From Symsagittifera roscoffensis (taxonomy: Eukaryota; Xenacoelomorpha; Acoela; Convolutidae): DNA of 64,000 bases. Position 1 is the first letter of the stretch, and every line of letters starts with the position of its first letter. Shown here piece after piece: positions 13,601-26,900 of this stretch. The stretch lies in NCBI RefSeq assembly GCF_963678635.1, contig NC_087066.1, positions 67,033,477-67,097,476 of the forward strand, read 5' to 3'. Position numbers and translations under genes: made by a program. The notes beneath the pieces are model-generated. The model worked only from the letters and a program-made list of their open reading frames with translations. It did no database searches and had not been told where the DNA came from.

Positions 13601-16600
13601 TTTGTTTTTTTTTCTTTTAATTTTTTCTTTGGTTTGATGTATTTCGGGCAATTTATATCGGTTTTTTGGCTTCATATCCGAGTTTTAATATGGAGATTTT
13701 GAAAAATTTTCAGAGCACAAAATTGTGTTTGTACGATATTAAATTCCACAGTCAAACTTAAAACTTGTAACAAAACTGCTCGTATCAGGGCGAAGCCCTG
13801 GAAAACTCTAGCGCTATTTAAGGTCTAATTTTCTTTTTATATTGGTTGTAATTTACTAACTCGATTTGTTGAAATTTCTTTGTTTGTTTTTTTTTCTTTT
13901 AATTTTTTCTTTGGCTTGATGTATTTCGGGCAAATTATATTGGTTTTTTGGCTTCATATCCGAGTTTTATTATGGAGAATTTGAAAAATTTTCAGAGCAC
14001 AAAATTGTGTTTGTACGATATTAAATTCCACAGTCAACCTTAAAACTTGTAACAAAACTGCTCGTATCAGGGCGAAGCCCTGGAAAACTCTAGCGCTATT
14101 TAAGGTCTAATTTTCTTTTTATATTGGTTGTAATTTACTAACTCGATTTGTTGAAATTTCTTTGTTTGTTTTTTTTTCTTTTAATTTTTTCTTTGGATTG
14201 ATGTATTTCGGACAAATTATATTGGTTTTTTGGCTTCATATCCGGGTTTTAATATGGAGATTTTGAAAAATTTTCAGAGCACAAAATTGTGTTTGTACGA
14301 TATTAAATTCCACAGTCAAACTTAAAACTTGTAACAAAACTGCTCGTATCAGGGCGAAGCCCTGGAAATTTCTAGCGCTATTTTTTAAGGTCTATGGAGT
14401 AGTTTTCGACATGAAAAAAAGGGGACTTCAAAAGAAATGAAAAAAATTCAAAACGTTTTAAATTTTAGGATTTGTTTTTTGAAAAGCATCCCCCTGGCGC
14501 TCTCTAAAGAAGCAAAAGATACATTTTGCATTTTCCAAGGTATTCATCAGAACAAAGGGCATTATTAGTCGCAAATCAATTCGGAATGATTTCTAGGACG
14601 GACTAAATCTGCACTAACGGGTTAATAGCACGACATATCGCGCTAGCTTTACGAAAAACGATCACAAGTTGAGCTCAAAATGACAGTAGTAAGATCCACA
14701 AGTGATCCTTAGGAAAGGCCTAATTTAGTGAGGGCTGCCATCACCGCCTATGGTCTTTAAGGGAGGCATCAAAAGTTTTAACTACCAAAAAATGCCTTTC
14801 GCCAGTCTTTTAATAGCTTGGTGCATAGATTCGAATTTTAGTTCCTAAATTTTATTGGGGCGCACCTCTTGAAGATATATCCATAATCACATCAAAATGC
14901 TGGTTCCCTGGGTGTTTTTAATGTTGAAATCCAAAAGTTTTTTGTTTATCTCGATTCTGACTTTTAAAAAAAGGATTAGAAACAGCGGCTCGACTAGGAA
15001 TACTGGGATAGTAATAGCAAGGTTAACATTAAACCAGTTTAGTTTGATTACTGCGAGGAGTAGACTTTTTCATAACCTGATTCATGTGGACTCATTTTCT
15101 GGAATTTTCTGTTCGCAACTATTTTAGCGCCGCAGATATATGTTGTGCTTGTTGGAATATTGATTACCTGCTCAATTTCAAATTTTCTCAATATTTTGAT
15201 TGTAATTTACCAACTCAATTTGTTGAAATTTATTTGTTTAATTTTTTTCTTATAATTTTTTCATTGGTTTGATGTGTTTCGGGCAAAATATATCGGTTTT
15301 TTGCTTCATATCCGAGTTTTATTATGGAAAATTTGAAAAATTTTCAGAGCACAAAATTGTGTTTGTACGATGTTAAATTCCTCAGTCAACCTTAAAATTT
15401 GTAACAAAACTGCTCGTATCAGGGCGAAGCCCTGGAAAACTCGACATAAAAAAAATTGATGAGGATTTCAAAAGAAATGAAAAAAAAATTAAAACTTTTT
15501 ATTTTTTAGGATTTCTTTTTTTGGGAAAACATCCCTTGGGGCTCTTTAAAGAAGCAAAAGATACAGTTTGAATTTGCAAGGTATTCATTAGAACAAAAAG
15601 CATTATTAACCTCAAGTCAAATAGGAATGATTTCTAGGACGGACTAAATCTGCACTAACGGGTTAATAGCACGACATATAGCGCTAGCTTTACGAAAAAC
15701 GATCACAAGTTGAGCTCAGAATGACAGTAGTAAGATCCACAAGTGATCCTTAGGGTAGGCCTAATTTAGTGAGGGCTGCCATCACCGCCTATGGTCTTTA
15801 AGGGAGGCATCAAAAGTTTTGGCTGCCAAAAAATGCCTTTCGCCAGTCTTTTAATAGCTTGGTGCATAGATTCGAATTTTGGAATCCTAAATTTTTTGGG
15901 GCGCACCTCTTAAGGATATATCCATAATCACCTCAAAATGCTGGTTCGTTGGGTATTTTTAATGTTGAAATCCTAAAATTCAGGTTTTAAAAAAATCATT
16001 AGAAACAGCGGCTCGACTAGGAATACTGGGAGAATAATACCATGTTAACATTAAACCAGTTTAGTTTGACTACTGCGAGGAGTAGACTTTTTCATAACTT
16101 GATTTATGTGGACTCAATTTTTTTCGATTTTTCTGTTCGCAACTATTTTAGCGCCGCAGACATATGTTGTGCTTAATGGAATTTTGAATACCTGCTCAAG
16201 TTCGAAATTTTCTTTTTATATTGGTTGTAATTTACCAACTCGAATTGCTGAAACTTCTTTGTTTTTTTTTTCTTTAATTTTACTTTGGTTTGATGTGTTT
16301 CGGGCTATTTATATCGGTTTTTGGCTTCATATCCGAGTTTTTTTATGGGGATTTTGAAAAATTTTCAGAGCACAAAATTGTGTTAGTACGATATTAAATT
16401 CCACAGTCAACCTTAAAATTTGTAACAAAACTGCTCGTATCAGGGCGAAGCGCTGTATAGTTTGACATGAAAAATTTCATGAGGATTTCAAAAAAAATGA
16501 AAAAAATTTCAAAACGTTTTAGTTTTTCGGATTTGTTTTTGAAAAGCATCCTCCTTGGGCTCTTTAAAGAAGCAAAAGATACATTTTACATTTTGCAAGG

Positions 16601-17370
16601 TATTTATAAGAACAAAGGGCATTTTTAGTCTCAAATCAATTAGGAATGATTTCTAGGACGGACTAAATCTGCACTAACGGGTTAATAGCACGACATATTG
16701 CGCTAGATTTACGAAAAACGATCACAAGTTGAGCTCAAAATGACAGTAGTAAGATCCACAAGTGATCCTTAGGGTAGGCCTAATTTATTGAGGGCTGCCA
16801 TCACCGCCTATGATCTTTAAGGTAGGCATCAAAGGTTTTGGCTGCCAAAAAATGTCTTTCGCCTGTCTTTTAGTAGCATGGTGCATAGATTCGATTTTTG
16901 GAATCCTAAATTTTTTGGGGCGCACTGCTTAAGGATATATCCATGAGCATCTCAAGTGCTGGTTCTCTGGGTGTTTTTAAATTGAAGTCCTATAATTTTC
17001 ATGTTTATCTCGATTCTGGTTTTAAAAAATGATTAGAATCAGCGGCTCGACTAGGAATACTGGGGGAATAATAGCAATCTTAATCTTTAACCAGTTTAGT
17101 TTGGCTACTGTGAGGAGTAGACTTTTTCATAACTTGATTTCTGTGGACTCATTTTCTGTTATTTTCTGTTCGCAACTGTTTTAGCGCCGCAGATATATGT
17201 TGTGCATGTTGGAATTGTGAATACCTGCTCAAGTTCGAAATTTTCTTATTATATTGGTTGTAATTTACCAACTCGATTTGTTGAAATTTCTTTGTTTGTT
17301 TTTTTTTTTCTTTTAATTTTTTCTTTCGTTTGATATGTTCGGGCAAATTATATCGTTTTCTTGGCTTCAT
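10640..17370 (+). repeat. Higher-order satellite array (about 1.05 kb units)
   Basis: The landmark TGCTCGTATCAGGGCGAAG occurs at about 10742, 11815, 14340, 15410 and 16431, giving units of about 1070, 1070 and 1020 bp around a 280 bp sub-array. Each long unit also carries GGACGGACTAAATCTGCACT, a TGAGGGCTGCCATCACCGCC block and an AGCGGCTCGACTAGGAATAC block. The last unit stops near 17370. No unit holds a long open frame. Confidence 0.9.
11580..14390 (+). repeat. 280 bp tandem sub-array, ten copies
   Basis: The landmark CTGCTCGTATCAGGGCG lies at about 11815, 12095, 12375, 12655, 12936, 13216, 13498, 13776, 14058 and 14340, a strict 278-282 bp period. Copies differ by few substitutions and by poly-T length. 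The unit is the distal part of the 1.05 kb repeat, so it was amplified inside one higher-order unit. Each copy contains the hairpins CAGGGCGAAGCCCTG and CACAAAATTGTG. Confidence 0.95.
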
Positions 17371-18686
17371 ATTGCGTCGTTTGATGAGCGAAGAAGTTTT
17401 GTTGTGTGTATAATTGGAGGATGAGGGTGTTTAAGAAATTTATTCTTTAGCTTTTTAACTTTGTTTCAGTTTATGTTTGCTTTTAATCAAATTCAGAAGT
17501 TTCGGCCTGTATTAAGTCGGCTTATTCGCCGCAGATTGCGTCTTTCGACGAGCAGAAACAATTTTGTGTGTGTTTTGAGGTTGAAGGGATTGAATAATTT
17601 TTTTTAGTCTAATTTATTTTTTAATTTGTTCTTCTTTTTTTGTTTTTTTTTTCTAAGCATTCAAGATGTCTCCCTAATGACCTCATTCTTTTCATTGATG
17701 AGCGGAAAATTTTTTGCGTTTGTGCCTGTTTTGAGGGGAACTGGAGTAATAGAATTTTATAAGTTTTTATTGACTTCTCTATTGATGCTAATTTTTTTAA
17801 CTTTCAATTCTAAGCAGATTCTTATTAAAAAACAAACTTTTTTTATTTTTCAAAGATCTTGTCTTTTTTTTACAATTTCGTTTTTTATTCTAAACGATTG
17901 TCTTGTTTTTAATTGGAAGTGTTGTGACCCTCAGCTTGTGAACTGTGTTCAATTTCATGAAGATGATTGTGAAAGAGTTAGAGCAAAAGGTTTGGCTTTG
18001 TTTCAATGAATTTTTTGTGGTCGATCTAAAAATCTGCCATCAGGATCAATAACTGAAAATATGGTTTCTGCTCGATTACTTTCATGCAATTGTGGGAAAA
18101 ATACTAAAAGAAACCTGAAAAACGTTTTTTCAATGTATTTGAAAATCTTTTATAAGTTGTATTTGACCGCAAAAAAACTATCTGGAAATTTACTATTGTC
18201 GGATACAATTTCTAGCTGCGTATTTTTTGCTTTTTGTTTTCTGTAGTAATGACTTCAGTTTAGATGTTACCAGCAAATACAAACCATATGGAAGTCTCTG
18301 TTCAGTTAAAAATTGTCTATTCAATTGATTTATAAATGAAGGCAACGTCCTACTAGAAACAAGTAGAACGGTAACTGAAATCTTTCCTACTAGAAACAAA
18401 AACACAGAGAACACCCAGCAAGGAAACAGTTTTGACAATCAGAAGTTTCCGCATGGGTTTTTCTAGATAATGTTTAAGAAAAAATTGTCTATAGCAGAAA
18501 CAATTGAGCGATTTTAAAATATTATAATTGAGAGCAATTTTTTTCCGATGCCGCGGGATTCGTTTCCGAACTTTATAACGCTGATCCCACATACTCTAAC
18601 GTGCTGCGTGCTGCCATAGAAATTTAACAACAGTTTAAATGATCACGTGTGAATACTTTATATTTGTTTGTGGGTGGTAATACTTT
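17371..18686. other. Non-coding stretch
   Basis: No exon is supported. GATGAGCGAAGAAG (17380) and CGACGAGCAGAAAC (17549) may be edges of related repeats. Confidence 0.4.
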
Positions 18687-19089
18687 CTGTTCTGTTTAAT
18701 TGTCTATCATTTTTCTTTCAGTAAAAGATCACTTTTGCTAGATTTGGAAAGATTTTGCTTCTATAAAAATAGTTCTTCAGTTAAAAAATTAGTCACTAAA
18801 ACTTTTAATTATAGTAACTCGGTCTTTTTTTTACTGCCATTCAGTTTCATTTTATTTTATAATCATGAAGAACACTTTTGCTGTTCTGTTTAATTGTCTA
18901 TCATTTTTCTATCAATTATAAAAACTTTCAGTTAAAGATCACTTTTGCTAGATTTGGAAAGATTTTGCTTCTATAAAAATAGTTCTTCAGTTAAAAAATT
19001 AGTCACTAAAACTTTTAATTATAGTAACTCGGTCTTTTTTTTACTGCCATTCAGTTTCACTTTATTTTATAATCATGAAGAACACTTCA
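18687..19089 (+). repeat. Tandem duplication of about 195 bp
   Basis: Positions 18687-18881 and 18882-19089 are near-identical (landmarks CTAGATTTGGAAAGATTTTG and GTAACTCGGTC). The second copy has about 20 extra bases near its start. The high identity suggests a recent duplication. Confidence 0.85.
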
Positions 19090-19450
19090 GACTGGTTGAC
19101 ACTTTACTTGCATAGAATTCACTGGGAAAACGGTGATTTTATAGTTTTGAGTCTTAACCAGACTCTTTAAAGTTTAGTGTTGAGAAATCCTAATGACGTA
19201 TGTTACCTCTTTTCAGTGTCCTTCTCAAACAACTCGGACTTTTTGCACCTGATTATTTGACTTATTTGCTGTTTGATAATTTTTCCCCCAATTGTGGAAA
19301 AACTCTGAAGTGATCCCCTACCCAAACCTGAAAAAGACCATAATACTTCCACATTGTACAAACTTAATTCACTACTGTACCCCGCAGTCAAGGTGTTAGA
19401 GCGGCTCATTCAACCCTTTTCAAGATAGCAACTCCTTTTCAAGATAGCAA
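19090..19450. other. Non-coding interval before Polinton relic
   Basis: Nothing recognisable. It may include eroded Polinton sequence upstream of the part that still aligns. Confidence 0.35.
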
Positions 19451-20340
19451 ACAATTATTTCAATCTGAAGAAAAAAAGTCGAATTTGAAAGGTTTTTTCT
19501 TTTGATTGACCAATTCATCCATTCTCAACGAAGCAAATATTTTTGAAATGTTAGCCAGCAAGCTAGAAGTGGGTCTTCTAAAAGTAGTCTTGGTACCCAA
19601 ACAACAACTCGAATTTCAAATGGATCTCATCGGCAGTGACTGACTTGAGGAAGTTCAGAATTTGGTAAAAAGAAATCTCAGTAAGAAAAAATGTGTATCA
19701 TGTAAAACGTGAAAATGTCCCAGCCAATTATGTACTGGATTTGTAATACGGTGATAATAATATTACTAATGATACACAGGTTGTTCTTAATTTGAAAATT
19801 TTTACTGTTAAGTATTTGTTCAATTTTAGTTGTGAGAAAGGGTTGCTATAGATAAAGATTCAGAGAAAGAAAGAATTTTTTGAAATTCTGTTTTGATGAA
19901 ACTGTCTTCAGATCATAATTTAATTTTCTTTCTTAATTGGTTTTAGTAATTTAAAATATATTTAACTTTACTTTGACACAATTAAGCTGTGAAGAAACAT
20001 CAGTTTGGTTTTCAATATTTTCTGGTTGAGTTGTGCACATACTACCAAACCCAATGAGATGAAAAAACTTTTCGATACATCGACAAGACTACTTATGACA
20101 GTTGTAGAACCTGTAAGATCCGATAAACAACAAGAAACAATTTGAAGTTAAGGAAATCGAGAACAATATTTCTACTAAAGAGTCCTATACCTTTACAAAG
20201 ATCTTCAGTTTATATTGACTAAAAATTTTATCTCTCATAGCATTCAAGTAGAACTTAAAAAGTTTTCTATTAATTTTTAAAGGCTCATGTGAAGTGACTT
20301 TAAATAACAAAGATTTTGTTAAACTAGCAACGGCGGGAGA
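19451..20340 (+). pseudogene. Decayed Polinton fragment: PC4-like, membrane protein and ATPase remnants
   Basis: This stretch aligns base by base with the reverse strand of the intact Polinton at about 46670-45600. Positions 19451-19800 match the second PC4-like gene, including GTGTATCATG and GTCCCAGCCAATTATGT. Positions 19870-20060 match the membrane protein, with the CEETSVWFSI codons still readable. Positions 20058-20340 match the start of the packaging ATPase up to the KLATAG codons. Stops interrupt all frames, and the Walker A lysine and threonine are lost. The match breaks off sharply at 20340. It is an old insertion oriented opposite to the intact element. Confidence 0.85.
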
Positions 20341-21158
20341 ATTCAATGGTTTGTATTAAGTTGCTTTCCGAGGTTTTGAATATGCTGAATGCCGCCGGAT
20401 GATTTCAAAAAACGAGGTGAATTGTGTTGAAACCAAAAGTTTGTGATGATTGGCTCTGTTGGAGTAAAATAAGTTCAACAAGAAAACAATGTTCCGGTTT
20501 CCTCAAATACTGCTGCGGTTTCAATAAATTTGCCTACTGTTTGAATGATTTTTAGCGGTCCAGTGTTTTAGCCGTTTTTTGAGGAAACCGAAACAGCAGA
20601 GAAAATCAGATAAAAGTTATAATGTTGCGGATTCTGCAAGTCTGATTTTGGCCAGTTGATAAAGTTGAGTGAAACCCTTAATTTGCTTATATCAATAATT
20701 CGTTTTTTGCGAAACGCAGCGGATCTCTCAAAGGGTGCGCAGTTTTTCTCTGTGTAGTCAGTTTATATCATTTGACTTCATTTCAGACTGACCTACTTCG
20801 CTGCGATGTGCTCGTTTTGCGTCTCAATGCCGTTGTTTCGCATCTGGACCATTTACTTTACCAAAGTTTTGCCAGCAATTATATTTTTTGCTCTGGCTTT
20901 CGAAAAAACAAAAAACCCATACCAACAGTTTTCAACAAAAGTTTTCAATGCAACAATGAAGATTTTGATGTCGTCAAAACGTTTCAAAAAGTTTTTGTTA
21001 GTCTGCAATCAAGTTTATTGATTTCTGAAGGTTTTAAACCTGCCATTTGGGTCCAATTTTTGTGTCTAATTTGGACGTGCTTTGAATTTCAATAAAATTC
21101 AATAAGCTAGCGTAAAATATTTATTTACGCTGACTAGTCTTCGAGAAACGCCAATCAA
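20341..21158. other. Non-coding interval with a candidate exon
   Basis: A good acceptor (GACTTCATTTCAG, ending 20785) is followed by a frame encoding a hydrophobic stretch (YFAAMCSFCVSMPLFRIW) that might be a membrane-protein exon of about 90 nt. The donor is weak and no partner exon in matching phase was found, so it is not annotated as a gene. Confidence 0.3.
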
Positions 21159-21170
21159 AATCTTTTTGAG

Positions 21171-21641
21171 GGTAACTTCCCAAATGGCATAATTAGCAAA
21201 TGGCATTAAAAAAAATGTCCCAAATGGCACAAATTTCAAGTTTTCATTGTAGTTCAAACGTTTTCTATCAATTTTTTATTTCTAACGTTTTGACAGGAAA
21301 GAAAACATGTGAAAAACTTTTGGAATTCATTGCATCCTAGCAAATGTAAAGTGACAATTTTGTCATGAAAACTGACCACAAGAAGCTTATTAGTAAGAGC
21401 AAGCTTATGCTTTTCGCTTTTGATAATAAAATCTGCTATTTTTTCAAGATAAAATGTCAATCAACGTTTGAATTGACAATTTGACTAACTTTCCCACCTG
21501 GTTCACGAAAAAGTTTTTCTCGATTTTTCTAATGCAGCTGCTGCATGAAATTTATGCCATTTAAGAAGTTTTTTTTATTTTTATGCCATTTGGGAAATTT
21601 TTCTTTTTTATGCCATTTGGGAATTATGCCATTTGATACAT
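21171..21641. mobile_element. Inverted-repeat non-autonomous element built on CAAATGGCATAA
   Basis: The left end reads GGTAACTTCCCAAATGGCAT. The right end, reversed, reads ATGTATCAAATGGCATAATT. The word CAAATGGCAT recurs three times near the left end, and its complement recurs four times near the right end. The element is flanked by AATCTTTTTGAG at 21159-21170 and again at 21642-21653, which looks like a 12 bp target duplication. The interior (about 350 bp) has no coding capacity. Family unknown. Confidence 0.75.
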
Positions 21642-21653
21642 AATCTTTTTGAG

Positions 21654-22258
21654 ATAGCCATTCGATCTCCTTATCTCCGTTACAAAGTTAAACTATTAGG
21701 CCTAGTAGATGATATAGCATGTGATTGTAAAATTGTATCTTTTTGTATACCAAAAAAGCTACCGAGACAAGTCAAAAAGCAGTCGGAACATTCAGAGTTG
21801 TTTTCCTGCAAAGACCAATCTTCTTGGCTCACTGAGTTGCTAGCAAATTTTATTTTCTGAGCTCTTGGAACAAATCTCAAATTAACGAAAAATATATGAG
21901 ACAGCACAAAGCCGGAGTTGCTTGCAGCTTTCTGCTGTATGAAGTAATTGGTCAAGCGAGCATTTCAAAAGTTCAACTTGCAGAATGACGACAATCAACA
22001 GTTTACGACAACTCTTTCAAATGTTCATTCTTGAAAGCTTCAACTTTCTTTTTCAGATGGATGTTTTTATTTTGACATAAGTTCTGACCTGGCCGTAAAT
22101 TGGATTAATTCACATCGTTTTTTGTTCCAATTTAATTTTCACCTGCAATTTTGCGGCTTTATCTATTTTATGCAATAAATAAAAATTACTTTTCAATTTT
22201 TGATATTTAAACGGTTGTTTTAAGCAAATATTGGACAGTTTCTTAGCAAGTACCAGCT
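21654..22258. other. Region upstream of secreted EGF-like gene
   Basis: No exon is supported. It must contain the promoter or 5' UTR (or an upstream intron) of the gene starting at 22259. I see no diagnostic promoter element. Confidence 0.4.
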
Positions 22259-23860
22259 ATGACCACTGCGAAATTGTTTAAGCTTTTCCTTCTTCTGTCT
22301 TTGTTCCAAATTTTGGGGGCTACTTTTGTCTGGCCCTGCCCAAAAATCCAACTTTCTTACAGGTCGGCCAAACTCATCAGTAGAACTTTGAGTTTCGGAC
22401 ATTATTTCAACTCCTGCTTGAGATCACAATCTGAAAACTTCGTCTATGTCTTTTGTGAGCAGGAGACCCTCTGTGGGACTGACATTTCACCTCACACAAA
22501 TCCTCAAATGGTGCAAGGTACTTATTTTCGCTGACATCCAAACAGCTATGTAATGTCGAAAAACTCTTTTAAGCTTTCTCCTTCCAACTCGATTTTTGAA
22601 AACTTTGTCAACGTTTGATTTCTTTTGCTGTTTGCATGATTTTTTGAAGATTTTGGATATAAGAGTCTAAACAATTGTTTTGCTAGGAGAAGAGACCCCT
22701 TGCCTTGTTGCCACCAAGGGGGGTTCCAATGGTGACCTCTGCAATGACCTCGAGTACAATCTGAAGATGCAGTCTGACCGGAATGAGTGTGGGGGCGTGG
22801 ACTGTGGGATGGCCAGGTGTGTTGACAGACTGGGCTACTTCGAGTGTGTTCTCCCCAATGGCACAGCTTTGAGAGACGAACAGTGCGGTCAGTTTTGAAC
22901 AGAACTCAATCTGCGATTTTTGCATCCACTCACATTGTTTCCAATACCCGGGTCGAGGTCCCGCTAAAAAACCGCTCAAAATTTGAACGGTTTGAGCGGT
23001 TTTCCAGCAAGATTTGAACGGTTGAGCGGTTTGAGTGATTTTTTTCTTTAACAAAATCTATTAAACCGCTCAAATCCTGCTTTCAAAAACCGTTCAAAAG
23101 CTGCTAGGTTCTTGTTCATTATAAACTATTCACAAACCGCCGCAAGAAATTAGATATATATATTCGTTTTAGAAATTATAAGTTCAACGGTTGGACGGTT
23201 TTGCAATGTGAAAAAGGGGACCTACGTCACAGCAATTGAGGAGAAGCCAACGAGACTCTGCATGGATCAATCGACTCAACGTTTTAACCAAGAAGGTTTG
23301 ACTTTTTGTATAATATTTTAACCAATTTATGGAAAAGTAACAATTTTGACCTTTTTGCGAGGATTTCGACCAAAAATTATGCGCACTGCTGCCTGATAAG
23401 TTGAGTTCTTCTGGATTGAATTCCTCGGGTGTGAGACATGGGAAGTAGCAAACCGCTACCCCTTAATGCCACAAAGTAATTGAAGCTATATTCTCTTTCA
23501 GATCACAGTGGTTCAAGCTGCTGGCAAGAAACTATCTCATCCAAGTAAGTTTTCAAGGCAGAAATAGTAAAATAGCAAAAAGTATACGCATAGAAAATTT
23601 TGAGCCCAAAAATTTTTATTAGGTTTCGTGCGAATTGGATGGCGCTCAAACGAAAATTGCGTATGATGATTAAATCAGAATTTATCAGAGTTATTACAGT
23701 ATTTTGTTGGGCAAAATTCAAGCCTAAACACAAGTTACCTTCTGACTTCGATTTTTTTTTTTCATGGAGGCAAACACTTTTTTCTTGTGGCTTTTTGGAT
23801 CAAAATGTTTTCTTAGTTTCTGTAGGAATACTAGACAAATAAGTCTCATAGGATGCATTT

Positions 23861-23923
<63 letters not shown>

Positions 23924-26900
23924 ATCCGATTGATTCTGAGTATTTGTCGTTCAAGTCCCATGAATTGCCAAATTCCAGAAAAGACATTTCCAAAAATTTT
24001 CTTGTGGGTTTGAAAATTGCCAGAACAAAAAATAGCCTTACAATTGCCTGATTTTTCTAGCCGGAATTTTTGCTAAAGAAATTGGCACCTAAAGCCATTT
24101 TTCAATTGCTCTGCTGCACGTAAATGACTAACGTAATGATTGCTTGAAAAACTTATTGCTTGATTTTTTACAATCACTTTTTTGTTTGCACGGCATTAAG
24201 TTTTGCAAATATGTAATTAGTACGTGGATGGCAGTTGAAATCAGCTTTTCAGGTTTTAAATAAGTGTAATTGTTCTTGGGTTCTGTCAAAGAACTTTTGT
24301 AAGTAGAGGTTCAGGTGCTACAACCAACCTTGCACGTCTTGAGTTAAACAGCTTTTGGCCCATATAAAAAATTTTACTCTCAAACTAAAGGAACAATCAC
24401 ATTCTCCTATTACGCAAATTTTATCATTCAGCCAACATGTTTATAATTTTAACTTTGTCTAAAAAAATTTCAGATAACTTTCGGAGAAAGTTACGGAACG
24501 TTTGAGCTTGGGTGTTTTTTCTTTAGAAAAAAGTTGACTTTTCAACTGGCAAATTTTGACATTTTTTTTTTAAAAAGTCGAAAGTATTGTTATTCTGAGC
24601 TCAAATTTCAAAAAAAAAATTACCTGTGATCTTTTGTTGTAAAGTTAAGAGGGTTTGAAGATTGCCAATTTGACCATATGGAAAAATTGACGCGCAATAT
24701 ATTATATGTATTGATGCGTTAGCGGAGATTTCATCTGTCTTAGAAATAGTTCAATTTGAAAACACGCACTTTTTTGGTCGAAACAATATGTATTTTTGTA
24801 AAATATTTTATAAAAACTAAATTATCTTATATTATGTTAAATGATATTGTTTTACTTCATTATTTTTTATTAAATCATATTATCTTCGATATAAAATTTA
24901 ACTTGATACTTCACATTGCGTTTGGTAGGATCATTTTCAAAAATCTCAAAATTTTTTTTAGAATTTTGTTTTTTGATGGGAACAATTTTTTATAGGTTTA
25001 AAAAGCCGTCGGAACAATCAGTGCTTCGCCTTGATACGGGCAGTCTTTTTCAAATTTAAATCAACGAACTATCCTTCTGATTAAATTTATATTAGATTAT
25101 TTACTTGGTCCCTACTTTTCATTGCAAAAGAGGCCCCAAATAATCTCTGTTGATGGCAACTAGTGCTAATTAAATAAATAAGTACGTTTGTGACCTGTGG
25201 CGTACGTGGAAATTTTTTTTCGGGGAGTGGGGTGCTTTTTCGAAAACAAAAGTTTGAAATTTTCGTCGACCTTTTGTTAGGTTGAACAATTTATTTTCCG
25301 AGCTCTCCGAAAAACTATGCAGACCCTATTTTGTTCAGATAGTGTCCCTGCAGTACCCAGGCTAAAACACGCTAAGCATGTCGTTTTGAATCAGTCCTTT
25401 TTAAAAACATTCAACCAAAAATTGCGTTTTTTCGGCGCCCGTTCCCCACTTAATGGCGCCTAGTTACACTATATATTATCTTAACTTTTGATTTAGTTAT
25501 ACTATAAAGCTTTGAATTTCATTTAATTTCACAAATTTCTCTTAATTGATCAAAAAATACGCCGAAACTACCAAGTTAATTGATGAGAAAGTTATAACAA
25601 AAGAAGCCTCTTAAACAGCTCAATGAAGTTCTATAAAACGTTTAAAGTCTGTATAAGAGAGTATATTTTTGGTTGATAGCCAAAAACGGTCATTTTTTTG
25701 TTCATAAAAGCATAACTTTTCTAGAACTTTGTTAGTCTGTATAAGTTGCTTCCTTTGATATAAATTTCTTATCAATCGATTTAGTATTTTTAGCATAATT
25801 CTTACAACTTCTTTATAGATGCATTATGATAATTCCGGTGAATTTCAAAGCAACTTTTTTTCTTGTTTTTTTGTCCAATCCTAACCCAATTTGAGAAAAA
25901 CATGTTTGAAACTTCAAAATTTGTTCGTTTTGTCCGGATAATTCATATCAGCATTTTACACCAAAGTTTTTCAAATTTTGGTTGATTTTTTGTTTCTCTC
26001 TGGAAAATCATCTAATGAATTATTGTGTTGTTTGATGTTTGGTTTATTTGTATCCTGAATGCTTTGATCATAATATATTAGCAATAGAAGAGGAAAGAAA
26101 GCGAAATCAATACCATTTTTGCTCTAAAAATTGGGCAAAAACCATGTCTTTGGTTGTTTTAATTTTTTTAAAATTTTTTCCACGCAAAGTTAGAATTGGT
26201 CTACTGATATATATTATTGAAAAATTATAAATAAAACTCGGATTGAAATTTTTGCTGTTTACTCTTTTAGCCCAAAAAAAATATTCCGCTTTTGAAAAAA
26301 GTTGTTTTTGAAGTTTCATTTAGCGCTTCCTTGGCCTGGAAAGTATTTTTTTTTTAAACCAGAAAAAGGAAAAAAAAATGACAAAAAAGACATTTTTTTA
26401 ATTTTTGGTTTTCGTTTTGAGAAAACTGTAGCCGAATGTAACTAATTAACTAGTTTTATAAGTTTTTTTTCTTCTCACCGCACCACGCGAAAAACAAAAC
26501 AAGTTTTTACAAAGAAAACTGATTGTTTTTTTTTTAGTTTTTCTTTAATGCATATTTATAAAAACTCAGTTGTTATGAAAATGATTTATTTTGTGCGTGT
26601 TGGTTTAAGTTATGTCGGCCCCATTTGGGATCAAAATCTGACAAACGTTGTGGATGGCGACTACAGTTCGGGCATTCATACCGTGAGGATGTTTGGGATG
26701 TCGAGGGGACTGACAACAATCGAGTACTCCACGTTCGCCACTCCGAATGTGTTTTCCCAGTTCGGACCTGCAGTCACTGATTGGTATGTACCCTGTGAGT
26801 TAGATTTGACAGACTGGTCCCCAATCACTTCTCTCATCGTGGTCTACAACCCTCAACTGAAGTTCATTGTCGGGGTATATTTTGTGACAGCAGAAAACCC

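Larger units (their letters stand above)
23545..26609. other. Intron 4 of secreted gene
   Basis: This is a 3 kb AT-rich intron. It contains a (TA)n tract and a short reversed copy of the hairpin-repeat end at 25010-25050 (GTCGGAACAATCAGTGC...). No other gene is seen. Confidence 0.6.

Noticed and set aside
20786-21020. Hydrophobic frame after a good splice acceptor
   Set aside because: No good donor, and phase does not match the exons at 1825-3702; kept only as a note.
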